Assembly: GCF_000717715.1 (NCBI RefSeq)
Contig: NZ_JOAI01000032.1
Location: forward strand, 37,993-101,992
Length of the DNA stretch: 64,000 bases
DNA from: Streptomyces sp. NRRL B-24484
GTDB lineage: Bacteria > Actinomycetota > Actinomycetes > Streptomycetales > Streptomycetaceae
Reading direction: 5' to 3'
In this document: positions 1-8,641 of the stretch, one piece after another
How positions within the stretch are numbered: position 1 is the first letter of the stretch
How the letters are laid out: each line of letters opens with the position of its first letter
Made by a program: the position numbers and the translations under genes
The notes under the pieces: model-generated
What the model was told of the DNA's origin: nothing
What the model saw: only the letters and a program-made list of their open reading frames with translations
Database searches by the model: none

Positions 1-87
1 GGCCTGGCCTGGCTTGGCATCAACTCGAACAGGCGTGTGACAAGCACGTCCACCGCACCGCTCGACACCTTCCGGCGGACATCCTGA
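1..87 (+). CDS. C-terminal end of an upstream gene, probably Tad/pilus operon (partial)
   Basis: The frame beginning at the first base stays open for 28 codons and ends in TGA at 85-87. That stop overlaps the ATG of the next gene by one base, an arrangement typical of translationally coupled operons. Too little is present to name the product. Its position directly before a TadE/TadG-like gene suggests another pilus-assembly or TadE-like gene. The 5' part lies outside the window. Confidence 0.6.
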   Translation, partial: GLAWLGINSNRRVTSTSTAPLDTFRRTS

Positions 88-521
88 TGACCACCACGAT
101 GCTGCGACGACTCAAGTCCCGCCTGCGCGCTGACGAAGGCAGCGGCGCCCTCTACCTGATCTTCGGCGCGATGCTGTTCATGCTCTTCGCGGGCTTCGTG
201 ATCGACGGCGGCCTCGCGATTCACCAGCGAGAGAAGGCCGCCGACATCGCAGAGCAGGCAGCCCGGTACACCGCCAACCAGATCGACCCGGGCGCGCTAC
301 GTGCCGGAACGGTCAGCGTGCCCGATAACCCAGCCTGCAGCGGCTACGCCCAGTTCTTCGCTTCCCAGTCCGGCGCGAGCGCCTCCTGCACGGCCGCCGG
401 CGGAAACACCGTCACAGTCCAGGTGCAGCTGACCTATCGACCGATCCTGATGCGTTTGCTCGGACAGACGTCGATTACGGTGCGTGGTACCGCGACAGCA
501 CAGGCGGTACAGGAACAATGA
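87..521 (+). CDS. TadE/TadG-like pseudopilin of a Flp-type (Tad) system
   Basis: Protein of 144 residues. A short basic N-terminus (about residues 1-17) carries an acidic/Gly-Ser junction (DEGSGAL), then one hydrophobic segment (about 22-42) and an extracytoplasmic domain. This is the layout of TadE/TadG pilin-like proteins, in which prepilin peptidase cleaves before the hydrophobic helix. Cys residues near 84 and 98 could form a disulfide. The start overlaps the upstream stop, and a prepilin peptidase gene lies at 5534 in the same direction, which supports a Tad context. The exact subfamily (TadE versus TadG-like Rv3660c type) is not certain. Confidence 0.75.
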   Translation: MTTTMLRRLKSRLRADEGSGALYLIFGAMLFMLFAGFVIDGGLAIHQREKAADIAEQAARYTANQIDPGALRAGTVSVPDNPACSGYAQFFASQSGASASCTAAGGNTVTVQVQLTYRPILMRLLGQTSITVRGTATAQAVQEQ

Positions 522-547
522 TCACCCTCGGGGACGGGAGAACCACC

Positions 548-1216
548 ATGCGATCCACCACCACTCGCACGCGTCAGGCCGCCGCACTGGGCTGCGCCCT
601 GCTCGCTGTCACGGCCGCGGCCGCTTGCACGAGCTCCAAGCCCGCCGGCGACGGCACGATCAGCGGCGCCCAGAGCGCCCCGCCGTCCGCGGCCACTGCC
701 AGTGCGAGCCCCACCCCGTCGCTGCCGGCTGGTGCGCCTGAGGTGGTCCTGCCCGCCGACCTCAAGGTCACCGTCGCCTTCCCGGCAACCGGCGAAGCGG
801 ACAAGGACGCTGTGGCGCAGTCGCTGACGTACGCGCTGCGCGCCTTCAACGGCGCCCTTGCTAAGGGTGACCTTCAGGACCCGGCGTTTAAGTACGCCTA
901 TGACGGCATGGCCCGGCCCTACATGGCCAACATGATCGACCAGCTCGTGAAGCGCAACCAGACAGTGACCGGCGAGACGCGCTACTACGCCCCCACGATC
1001 ACCATCCAAGACGCCACTCACGCGGCGTTCACCTATTGCGAGGATCAGTCAAAGGGCTACGCCAAGGACAAGTCGAGCGGCAAGGTCCTGACCAGCACCC
1101 CTTCTGTACGGGACTACACCGAGTGGAACCTCGGCCTTGAGAAGTCCGCCCAAGGGGTGTGGCGCGTGACTCAGACTCTCGGAGAGAAGGGATCCACACG
1201 GTGCCAGAACGCCTAA
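548..1216 (+). CDS. Secreted lipoprotein, function unknown
   Basis: Chosen start ATG 548 has a GGGAG Shine-Dalgarno about 8 bases upstream; an earlier in-frame ATG at 518 lacks one. The 222-residue product begins with a basic n-region, a hydrophobic core and a lipobox ending AAAAC, so it should be lipidated at the Cys near residue 26 and exported. A Ser/Ala/Pro linker follows and then a globular domain of about 150 residues resembling small actinobacterial lipoproteins with NTF2-like or DUF4878-like folds (inference). The 3' end overlaps the next gene by 16 bases. It is probably a cell-surface accessory of the Tad operon. Confidence 0.7.
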   Translation: MRSTTTRTRQAAALGCALLAVTAAAACTSSKPAGDGTISGAQSAPPSAATASASPTPSLPAGAPEVVLPADLKVTVAFPATGEADKDAVAQSLTYALRAFNGALAKGDLQDPAFKYAYDGMARPYMANMIDQLVKRNQTVTGETRYYAPTITIQDATHAAFTYCEDQSKGYAKDKSSGKVLTSTPSVRDYTEWNLGLEKSAQGVWRVTQTLGEKGSTRCQNA

Positions 1217-2205
1217 CTCTCCGGCGGGCGAGAGTGGTTTCTGCCCTGGCTCTGTTTGCAGCATCGGTCCTGTCATCGCCGGCCCAGGCGGATTGGGGCA
1301 ACGACCCAGGCGGTAGCACTCCGACCCCGTGGTCGATCGAGTCCCACGTCACGCTGACCATGAGCGAGAACGGCGGTGCGGGGTCGAAGCACCTGGTGTC
1401 GTCCGCTGGCAGTTGGGACCCACCCGCGTGCTGGTACGAGCCTGCCTACACCCCTGAGGGCTTCGACTCCGCTTTCCAGGCGCTGCTGCAGAGCCTGTCC
1501 GGCACGACCGGCGGCGCGGACGCCCAGAAGGCATACGACGAGCTGAAGGCCGACCATGACTTCCACAAGGGCGAGCAGGGGGCCTGGTGGGGCATGGTCA
1601 AGACCAAGGACGCATGGGATCTGCCGGTCACGACGACCTGCACTCAGAGCCCGGGCCTGCGGTGGGTCCCGGCCGGCAATCCTCCGGCCGGGCTGCTCAC
1701 GGTGACACCGCAGATGCTGAGCAAGATCGCGTACGGGGCGACGAAGTTGCCCTCGCCCGAGGTGGCGCTGTCGCCGACCGCCGACCGGCAGACCGTCAAC
1801 TTGCCCACGTACGTCAGCTTCAGCCGCCCACTGCAGCCGGTGAGTGTCACGGCGTCGCTGGACTACATGGGCTTCAGCATTGCCGCCTCCACCCGGGCCG
1901 TGCCGGTCTCGCTCGAGGTCGACGCCGGAACCGACGACGCATCACCGCGGACCTGCACCTACCCGTTCACCACGTCGGGCGGCGGCTACGTGGTCGACTC
2001 GTCGTCGAGCAGCTGCAACGTCACCTACATGCGATCCTCCCGGGGCGGCACCTACCCGCTCACGGGCCGGGTGAAGTGGCAGGTGTCCTGGACGGCGTCG
2101 AAGAACCCCACCGCGACGCCGGCCAACCCTCTGCCGGACGGCATGACCGACGCAGCCCCGCAGAACGTGGTGGTCAAGGAGATCCAGACCGTGGTCACCC
2201 ACTGA
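1201..2205 (+). CDS. Secreted protein of Tad operon, function unknown
   Basis: GTG 1201 is preferred because an AGAAGGGA ribosome site sits about 9 bases upstream and the product then begins with a clean Sec signal peptide: basic RRAR, hydrophobic ALALFAASVL, and AQA cleavage near residue 30. The 334-residue mature part has no membrane segment and two pairs of Cys residues that could form disulfides. The gene overlaps the lipoprotein gene and is followed 38 bases later by the LysM-BTAD gene, so it is likely co-transcribed. Proteins of this kind are seen next to actinobacterial Tad pilus genes, but I do not recognise a named family. Confidence 0.65.
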   Translation: MPERLTLRRARVVSALALFAASVLSSPAQADWGNDPGGSTPTPWSIESHVTLTMSENGGAGSKHLVSSAGSWDPPACWYEPAYTPEGFDSAFQALLQSLSGTTGGADAQKAYDELKADHDFHKGEQGAWWGMVKTKDAWDLPVTTTCTQSPGLRWVPAGNPPAGLLTVTPQMLSKIAYGATKLPSPEVALSPTADRQTVNLPTYVSFSRPLQPVSVTASLDYMGFSIAASTRAVPVSLEVDAGTDDASPRTCTYPFTTSGGGYVVDSSSSSCNVTYMRSSRGGTYPLTGRVKWQVSWTASKNPTATPANPLPDGMTDAAPQNVVVKEIQTVVTH

Positions 2206-2243
2206 CCACGCCCCGCTGGACCGATCAACCGAAGGACTGACCC

Positions 2244-5200
2244 ATGAGCAAGACGAGGCCGGCCACGGCCACCCGTACCGCGGGCGACCTGGTGCGCGCC
2301 GGTCTGGCCGGCCTCGCCCTGCTCGCCCTGCTGGCGGCCGTGCCCTGGGGCCTGATCACCTTCATCGGCAATCCCCTGCCTGACAGCATGCCGACGTGGT
2401 CCACCCTCAACGAGTCGGTGGGCACCACCGTCATCATCAACACGATCGCCGTGGTCCTGTGGGCGGTCTGGGCGCAGTTCGCCTTCTGCGTTGCGGTGGA
2501 GCTGCGCGCCGCGCTCTCCGGGATCGGGCGTCTGCCCCTGCGGGTGCCGGCCGCTGGCGTCAACCAGGCCTTGGCGCGCCAGCTGGTGGCCACGATGCTT
2601 CTGGTCAGCGCCGGCGCTCTCACTGTGGGCACCGCGACCGCTGCCCCCGCCTCCGCTGCTGCGGCGCCGCGAGCGGCCACGACGGCGGCCGCCGTCCCGC
2701 AGCAGGCAGCCAGCGCGGTGACCGCCGCGCCGGGCGCGGCGGCCGCCACCGAGCAGCACCTGCCCATCTACGTGGTCAAGGCCCCGTCCGAGGGCCACCG
2801 CGACAGCCTGTGGCGCATCGCCGAGCAGCACCTCGGAGACGGCACACGCTGGTCGGAGATCCAGACGCTGAACGAAGGTCGCCCGCAGCCGGACGGGGGT
2901 TCGCTCGGTTCCAACAGCCGGATCCGCCCGGGCTGGACGCTCCTGCTGCCGGCCGACGCCGTCGGGGACGACCTGACCCGGCCGAACACAGCAACCTCTC
3001 TGCAGAGCGCCGACGGCGCGGGCAAGCACCTCGTGACTGTGGTCGAGGGAGACACCCTGTCTGGCATCGCCGAGCGGGAGCTCGGCGACGGCGACAAGTA
3101 CCCGCTGCTGCTGGACGCCACCAAGGACCTGGTGCAGCCCGACGGATCGCACCTGAGTGACCCGGACGAGCTGTTCCCGGGGCAAAAGATCGTCATCCCC
3201 GGGCCGGCTGCGGCCGCGCCCGCTTCGCCGGCGCCCTCGACGGCGGCCCCTGTGACTCCTCCGTCCGCCGCGACCCCGCCCGCGCAGACCGCGGCCCCGC
3301 AGACCCCCTCTCCGGAGGCCACGGCAGTGCCGCAGCAGAGCGCGCAGCCCTCCGCGTCGGCCACCGCGCAGGCGCCGGCCCCGGCCACTTCGACCGGGCA
3401 GCCTTCGGCTCCTGCGGAGAGCGCGCCTGCCACCGCCCCGCCCGCCGGGGCGACTGCCAGTGGCGACCATGCCGGCCAGCAGTTCATCGTCTCGGCCCGC
3501 GAGGTCACCGGCGTCGGGGCGCTGCTCGGCGCCGGGCTCCTGGCCACGCTCACCACCCGCCGACTCCTGCAGTACCGGCGCCGCCGCCCCGGGCAGACCG
3601 TCGCCGTAGCGGAGGAGACCAGCCGACTTGAGGCCCTGCTGGGCCGCACTGCGCAGCCCGGATCTGCCACCCTCCTCGACCATGCCCTTCGCACGCTCGC
3701 GGAATCCGTCCCCGCCGACGAGGAGCTTCCCGAGGTACGCGCGGCGCGCGTCACTGCCGGTGGCGTCGAGCTCCTGCCCGAGGACAACACTCTCGAACCG
3801 GTGGCGCCGTTCACTGCCGGCGCAGACGGCTGGTGGACGCTCGACCCGGAGGCCCCGCTGCTGGACGATCTGCATGCGCAGCGGGTCCCGGCCCCCTACC
3901 CGGGGCTGGTGACGATCGGCCGCGACGAGGCCGGCAACCACATCCTCCTCAATCTGCCGCACGTCCAGGTGCTGCTCCTGAACGGCACGCCCGCCAACGT
4001 GCGGTCCGTGGCCCGCAGCATCGCCTTGGACGCGGCGACCTGCCCGTGGGCCGACCATGTCGACGTCGTGACCGCCGGGTTCGACCGGGACCTGGGAGGG
4101 CTGCTGGCCAAGGGGCGCATCCGCGTCACGCCGTCGGCCCACGCCGGGATCGTAGACGTTGCGGAGCTGCGCGCCGAGGCCCTGCAGGCCGAGGAGGCAG
4201 GGGAGGAAGGGCCTCTGCCCTGGCTGATGGTCTGCACCGAGGACCCCGGCGAGCACACCTGGGAGCTCGCCGAGGTGCTCAGCACGACCCGTGGGCGTCA
4301 CGTCGCCGTCGTCCTGCCCGGTGACGCGGAGGGCATCGCCGAGTACTTCCCCGACGCCGAGGTCTTGGACGCCGACGCTCTGGCGGCGCAGGCCTGCGAC
4401 CTGGCCGACACCGAGGTCGTGCTGACCCGGGTCACCGATGAGGAGCACCAGCAGCTCACGGCCGCTCTGCGGGTCACCGTTCAGGAGGCGGCTCCCGCCG
4501 CCGGGGCATGGGAGTTCGTACCGGACCCGGACCAGGTCCCGCCTCGGTTCGGTCCCGCGTCGATCCCCTCCCCCGTCACCTTCGGCGACCACGTGCCCCC
4601 GGACGTCCTCACCCGCCACAGTGCCGCGGCCTTGGAGGACGCGGCCGGAGACGAGGACGAGGACGAGGTCGAAGGCGGGGACGGCCTGGCCCCGGCCGAG
4701 GACGTCGAGGACCAGACGCCTCCCGAGGCCGGCGAAGACAGCGGTGGCCAGGTGCCCGTGGCGCTGACCAAGCCGGTCACCTCCCGGGACCGGGTGCCGG
4801 TGGCTCCCAGCCCCGACCAGCCTCAGCTCCTGGTGCTCGGCCCGATCGCCATCGCGAACAGCCAGGGCTCGGAGACTGCTCACCCGCCCCGCCTGGCCGC
4901 GCTGGCCGCCTACCTGTACTTCCGGCCCGGGCGCGACTACGGCTCGATCGCGAACGCGATGGACCCGGTGTCGCCGTGGGAACCGCGGACCCTGCAGACC
5001 CGGATCTACGAGCTGCGCAGCCAGCTCGGCCACGCACCGGACGGCTCGCTGTACGTCCCGCGCAAGTCCGGGGACACCTACCGGCTGGGTCAGATCCACT
5101 GCGACTGGACCTGGCTGGAATACCTGGCGGAGCGAGGCCTTCCCCGCGGGATCGACGGCCTCGACGACCTCGAGCAGGCGCTGTCGCTGGTGCGGGGCCG

Positions 5201-5537
5201 CCCCTTCGGCAACGACGGCGACCACGACTGGGCGACGCCGCTGGCGCAGCAGATGGTCTGCCGGGTGCTGGACCTCGCGCACACCGTGGCCTGCCTGCGG
5301 CTGCAGGACGCGGCGTTCGATCTGGACGCCGCGCGGCGCGCGATCGCAATCGGGCTCGAGGTTCAGGAGGACGAGCAGCTGTACCGCGACTGGCTGCGGG
5401 TCGAGGCTGCGAGCGGCAGCCGGCAGGGTCTGTTCCGCGTGATCGACGCCGCGAAGTCCGCGATGGCGCAGCTCGACAGCGACCTGGAGCCGACGACGAA
5501 GCGCCTGATCAGTGAGCTGCTGGGGCAGCGGGCATGA
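2244..5537 (+). CDS. Large membrane protein with two LysM domains and a C-terminal BTAD-type transcriptional-activator region
   Basis: 1097 residues. Three hydrophobic segments lie near 18-41, 60-80 and 110-130. Two LysM-like peptidoglycan-binding domains follow (about 172-232 and 262-320; the second contains EGDTLSGIAERELGDG). Next come a Pro/Ala-rich stretch (about 325-410), a further membrane segment (about 420-436) and a cytoplasmic half. An acidic linker near 795-830 precedes a winged-helix OmpR-like domain (about 855-960) and a helical BTAD/TPR-like domain to the end. LysM plus BTAD proteins are known next to Streptomyces Tad loci. The topology suggests a wall-anchored sensor or scaffold, but its target is unknown. 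The stop overlaps the next start (ATGA). Confidence 0.8.
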   Translation: MSKTRPATATRTAGDLVRAGLAGLALLALLAAVPWGLITFIGNPLPDSMPTWSTLNESVGTTVIINTIAVVLWAVWAQFAFCVAVELRAALSGIGRLPLRVPAAGVNQALARQLVATMLLVSAGALTVGTATAAPASAAAAPRAATTAAAVPQQAASAVTAAPGAAAATEQHLPIYVVKAPSEGHRDSLWRIAEQHLGDGTRWSEIQTLNEGRPQPDGGSLGSNSRIRPGWTLLLPADAVGDDLTRPNTATSLQSADGAGKHLVTVVEGDTLSGIAERELGDGDKYPLLLDATKDLVQPDGSHLSDPDELFPGQKIVIPGPAAAAPASPAPSTAAPVTPPSAATPPAQTAAPQTPSPEATAVPQQSAQPSASATAQAPAPATSTGQPSAPAESAPATAPPAGATASGDHAGQQFIVSAREVTGVGALLGAGLLATLTTRRLLQYRRRRPGQTVAVAEETSRLEALLGRTAQPGSATLLDHALRTLAESVPADEELPEVRAARVTAGGVELLPEDNTLEPVAPFTAGADGWWTLDPEAPLLDDLHAQRVPAPYPGLVTIGRDEAGNHILLNLPHVQVLLLNGTPANVRSVARSIALDAATCPWADHVDVVTAGFDRDLGGLLAKGRIRVTPSAHAGIVDVAELRAEALQAEEAGEEGPLPWLMVCTEDPGEHTWELAEVLSTTRGRHVAVVLPGDAEGIAEYFPDAEVLDADALAAQACDLADTEVVLTRVTDEEHQQLTAALRVTVQEAAPAAGAWEFVPDPDQVPPRFGPASIPSPVTFGDHVPPDVLTRHSAAALEDAAGDEDEDEVEGGDGLAPAEDVEDQTPPEAGEDSGGQVPVALTKPVTSRDRVPVAPSPDQPQLLVLGPIAIANSQGSETAHPPRLAALAAYLYFRPGRDYGSIANAMDPVSPWEPRTLQTRIYELRSQLGHAPDGSLYVPRKSGDTYRLGQIHCDWTWLEYLAERGLPRGIDGLDDLEQALSLVRGRPFGNDGDHDWATPLAQQMVCRVLDLAHTVACLRLQDAAFDLDAARRAIAIGLEVQEDEQLYRDWLRVEAASGSRQGLFRVIDAAKSAMAQLDSDLEPTTKRLISELLGQRA

Positions 5538-6439
5538 ACGGGGTCCCTGTGGTGGCGGCCGGCCTGGTCGGGGCGGTGCTGGGCGGTGGGGTGGTACGGC
5601 CGGTCGTCGCTGTCTACGCCCGGCCGGCTCCGGCGCCGCCGGCCGCGGTGTGTGCGTCCTGCGGCAGTCGGGTTCTGGGCGGTGCCGCTGGTTGGGCGAC
5701 GGCTCTGGCTCGAGGCCGCTGCGGTGCGTGCGGGGAGCGGGTCGGTGCTCCACCGGGAGCTGCCGAGGTGCTGACCGGGTTGGTCTTTGGGTTGGTGGTC
5801 GTCGGCGGCGCCGGTGGTTGGCTGATGGCCGCGCAGTTGTGGTTTGCCTTCGTCGGGGCCGCGTTGGTCCTGATTGATGCCGCGGTGCGGCGCCTTCCGG
5901 ACCATCTCACCGCGGCTGCTGCGGCCGGCGTGGCGTTGCTGCTGGGCGGTGCCACGATCGCGGGGCAGCCCTGGGTCGTCGTGGGCCGGGCCCTCGCGGG
6001 CGCGGCCGCCGTCGGGACGCTGTTCTTCGTCGCGGTGCTCGCTGGCGCGGTGGCGTTCGGGGACCTCAAGTTGAGCCCCGCGCTCGGGGCGCTGTTGGCC
6101 TGGTCGAGCTGGCAGGCGGTGGCGGCCGGGCTCCTGATGAGCGTCTTCCTCGCGCCGTTGCTGGTGCTGGTCGGTCTCGTAGTCGTGCGCCGGCCGGCCC
6201 GGCGGGCGCTCCGGCCGGTGCTCGCCGTCACGGGCCTGGGGCTCGCGGTGGCGGGGGGCGTCGCAGTCGCCCGCGGAACGGGTGTCGGTGTGCTCGGCGG
6301 ACTGACCGCATGGGCACTGGCTGTCGTGCAGCTCGGTGTGGTGTTGGTGGCTCAGCGCAGGCCGCTCAAGGGGACGAAGGTCGCGGTGGGGCCGGCGCTG
6401 ATCGCGGGGTCGCTCCTGGCCTCGGTTGCGTTCTCCTAG
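5534..6439 (+). CDS. Prepilin peptidase, A24 (type IV leader peptidase) family
   Basis: 301 residues, polytopic with about 7-8 membrane helices. Near the N-terminus are two Cys pairs (CASC and CGAC) like the zinc-binding loop of PilD-type peptidases. One candidate catalytic Asp lies in RRLPD (about residue 118) and the second in FGDLKLSPALGALLAW (about residue 176), matching the GD-x-K motif of A24 aspartic peptidases. It would cleave the leader of the TadE/G-like pilins. It overlaps the preceding gene by four bases and is the last gene before a strong terminator at 6763. Confidence 0.85.
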   Translation: MNGVPVVAAGLVGAVLGGGVVRPVVAVYARPAPAPPAAVCASCGSRVLGGAAGWATALARGRCGACGERVGAPPGAAEVLTGLVFGLVVVGGAGGWLMAAQLWFAFVGAALVLIDAAVRRLPDHLTAAAAAGVALLLGGATIAGQPWVVVGRALAGAAAVGTLFFVAVLAGAVAFGDLKLSPALGALLAWSSWQAVAAGLLMSVFLAPLLVLVGLVVVRRPARRALRPVLAVTGLGLAVAGGVAVARGTGVGVLGGLTAWALAVVQLGVVLVAQRRPLKGTKVAVGPALIAGSLLASVAFS

Positions 6440-6762
6440 GGGTCGGCCACCTCGGATTGCGTTCGGCATTTCTGGGCGGGGTCGGCATGGGGCATTGCTC
6501 CGGGGCGGGGTGCTGTTGAGGTGTCCGAGAGTGCTTGTTCGGGTCCGGATTCGCGCAACAGCCTGGCGAAATCGCTTCTATGGGGCCTTCAGGCGCCGAT
6601 CATGGTCTGCGCGATCCGGTCACACCGGGACCTGCGAGTTCGGCCGCCTGTGGCCCCTTTCTGTGGCTCGACTTTTGCCCCATTCATGCCAGTTTGGCCG
6701 ATTTCGAGGGTTCTGTGCCACGAGCTCGTCGGCCGACCCCCGAGACCCCACGTCCGGAAATG
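6440..6762. other. Non-coding stretch between convergent genes
   Basis: About 320 bases after the prepilin peptidase. Both strands have only short frames with poor codon structure. I see no promoter or repeat here apart from the terminator that follows. Confidence 0.5.
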
Positions 6763-6794
6763 CTGATGCCCCCACAGCTGTGGGGGCATCAGCG
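6763..6794. terminator. Perfect 32-bp palindromic bidirectional terminator
   Basis: GCTGATGCCCCCACAG is followed directly by its exact reverse complement, giving a 16-bp self-complementary stem between the converging prepilin peptidase (+) and DUF2637 (-) genes. There is no long T-run, as is common for actinobacterial terminators. Confidence 0.85.
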
Positions 6795-6818
6795 TGTTTG
6801 CCTCTCTGCGACGTGGTG

Positions 6819-8204
6819 TCAGCTACCGGCACTGGCCATCTGCAGGAGATCGGACTGGGGCGTCTCGTACTGGCTCCGGTAGGCGTCCGTCAGCTTCTTC
6901 CAGTACCGCTTCACGCTGTCGGTCTTCAGCGGGCCGTTGTCCTGGCCGACCTCGCCGTACTCGTCGAAGGCCCACTGGACGAACTGCTCCTTCGTCGGGT
7001 GGTTGCCCCACCGCTCGACGTAGGCCACGTAGTAGCCGTAGAGGACCTTCGCGCGGGCGGTGTCCAGGTTCACCTCGATGGAGCCGATCGGATCGGCGGC
7101 CGCATCCGGGGCAGCCTCCAGCTCATCCAGCAGGTCGGACTGGGCCTCCGCAAACCCGACCACAGAGCGGACCGGCGCGGCGACCGCGACAACAGGCTGC
7201 ACGGCCGGACCGTCAGCCGGCCCTGCGGTCTCGGCGGTCGCAGTGACCGCCGAGACCGCAGGTACGGGCACAACCGGGTTCGGGCGCGGGCTGCTGGGGG
7301 GAAGCGCCGTCTCGGCGTCAGCGTCCAGCGCTTCCTGCCTGAACCCGGAACTCTCTATCGCACTCTCCGAGGACGGGGCCGGCTCTCCCGACGGAGAGGA
7401 ACCAGCCTCGACGGCTGGCCGGCTCGAGGGGATTGCAACAGGCTGGATCATCTCTACCTGGTGCGCCTCGGCCAGGGGCGCACGGTGAGCAGATTCGACC
7501 TCGCGAGGACGGAGGGACACCCCGAGTTCGGCCAGAGCGTCGTCATAAAGGCGGGGATCACCTTCCCCGAACTGGGACATGCTCAGCAGCAGCTGGGCCA
7601 GCTCGGAGGCCTGCTTGCGCCAACGCCAGCCGTACTTCTTCTTCAGCAGCCGGATGAGGATCTTGCGGCGCTTCTCCAGGCCGATGAGCTCCTCGTTGGA
7701 GTTGATGCCCCAGATGTGCTTGCGGCGCCACATCGCGAAGGTTCCGAACGGGGAGTTCGCCCAACGTCCGAGGGTGAAGCCCTCCCGGACGGGCTTGCCG
7801 GCCGCCAGGCTGGCCCAGCGGGCGACCGCGTGCCGTGCTGCCTCGACAACGATGATGAACAGCACCGGGACGACCGCGTGCATCCCCATCGCGAGCGGCC
7901 GACCCCAGGCGGTGGCGCTGTTCATCACGATGGTGGCGACGGTCAGCACCCACGCGGTCTGGCGCAGCAGCGGGAAGGGCATGCGGAGCCAGGTCAGCAG
8001 CAGCTCGAAGGCGTACAGGACGACGATGCCCGCGTCGACGCCGATGGGCAGCCACCGGGCGAACCAACCGAAGCCTTCTTGATCGGCGAGGGCCCAGACC
8101 GCCTTGTACGAGCCGGCGAAGCCGATGCCGGCGATCGCGATGACGCCGATGATGACGACGAAGATGAGCGCCTTGTGGCCGCGGTTGATCGTGGGCCTGG
8201 TCAA
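6819..8204 (-). CDS. DUF2637 membrane protein (plasmid transfer/spread type)
   Basis: 461 residues from TTG 8204, which has an excellent GGGAGGA ribosome site 6 bases upstream; ATG 8237 is an alternative 11 codons longer but with a weak site. The N-terminal 140 residues hold four membrane segments with GFAGSY and a conserved PIGVDAGIVVLY motif typical of DUF2637 proteins of Streptomyces plasmids and integrative elements. A basic helical region (KRRKILIRLLKKKYGWRWRK) follows, then a Pro/Ser/Ala-rich linker and a C-terminal domain with ...KARVLYGYYVAYVERWGNHPT. A paralogue with the same membrane unit is at 32932. The function in transfer is inferred. Confidence 0.8.
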   Translation of the reverse strand: MTRPTINRGHKALIFVVIIGVIAIAGIGFAGSYKAVWALADQEGFGWFARWLPIGVDAGIVVLYAFELLLTWLRMPFPLLRQTAWVLTVATIVMNSATAWGRPLAMGMHAVVPVLFIIVVEAARHAVARWASLAAGKPVREGFTLGRWANSPFGTFAMWRRKHIWGINSNEELIGLEKRRKILIRLLKKKYGWRWRKQASELAQLLLSMSQFGEGDPRLYDDALAELGVSLRPREVESAHRAPLAEAHQVEMIQPVAIPSSRPAVEAGSSPSGEPAPSSESAIESSGFRQEALDADAETALPPSSPRPNPVVPVPAVSAVTATAETAGPADGPAVQPVVAVAAPVRSVVGFAEAQSDLLDELEAAPDAAADPIGSIEVNLDTARAKVLYGYYVAYVERWGNHPTKEQFVQWAFDEYGEVGQDNGPLKTDSVKRYWKKLTDAYRSQYETPQSDLLQMASAGS

Positions 8205-8637
8205 GCTGTCCTCCCGATGGCTGAGCCGGTCCACCATTTCATGGGGCCTCGGTGGTGCGCACGGGACATCAGCGGCACTGCGCCTGAGATCAACCGCTAT
8301 GGGGCACTTGTCCTACTGCGAAGTGTTCGAATTGATGCTGAGCAGCCTGCGAAGAGGGCCGCTGTAGCAGTCGCAGCACTGCACCCTGGATTCGCAGTTG
8401 CACAGCCCCGGTCGCACCTGGGTCGTGCGAAAGGCCGCCACCGTCGCAGCCTGCTTGTCCGAGCGAGGGCCGTGCTGCGAGCCGGGCTGCCGCTTCTCGC
8501 CAGCCTGAGCGGCTTCACTGCGACGGGCCCGGCCTGCCGTCACCGGGTCAATCTCCGTTTTAGTGGCAGAGGACAGCTGACCGGGTCAGGTCCATGGCGC
8601 CGGCGGTGAAGCGGCTGGTGGGGTGATTGCCGAGCAA
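8205..8637. other. Intergenic region upstream of the DUF2637 gene, downstream of parA
   Basis: About 430 bases without a convincing gene. It contains the cluster of CAGTCGCA-type repeats (8361-8425) also seen at 17.1-17.6 kb, and the first parS-like palindrome at its right edge. The promoter of the DUF2637 gene must lie here. Confidence 0.5.
8361..8425. repeat. Iteron-like CAGTCGCA repeat cluster (copy 1)
   Basis: Shows GTAGCAGTCGCAGC near 8364, TTCGCAGTTGCAC near 8391 and GGTCGCACC near 8409. They match the consensus GTAGCAGTYGCACC found repeatedly at 17.1-17.6 kb, suggesting that one DNA-binding protein recognises both places. Confidence 0.5.
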
Positions 8638-8641
8638 TCAC
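8623..8641 (+). repeat. parS: parS-like partition site 1
   Basis: GTGATTGCCGAGCAATCAC: 8-bp arms GTGATTGC/GCAATCAC around a 3-base spacer CGA. It overlaps the parA stop codon. One of seven copies clustered around parAB. Confidence 0.75.

Noticed and set aside
2052..5753. Very long open frame on the minus strand
   Set aside because: It is antisense to the LysM-BTAD gene and reflects GC-rich codon bias; its product is Arg/Gly/His-rich without domains.
6426..8609. Long plus-strand frame across the DUF2637 gene
   Set aside because: It crosses the terminator and the opposite-strand gene, whose membrane motifs are clear.
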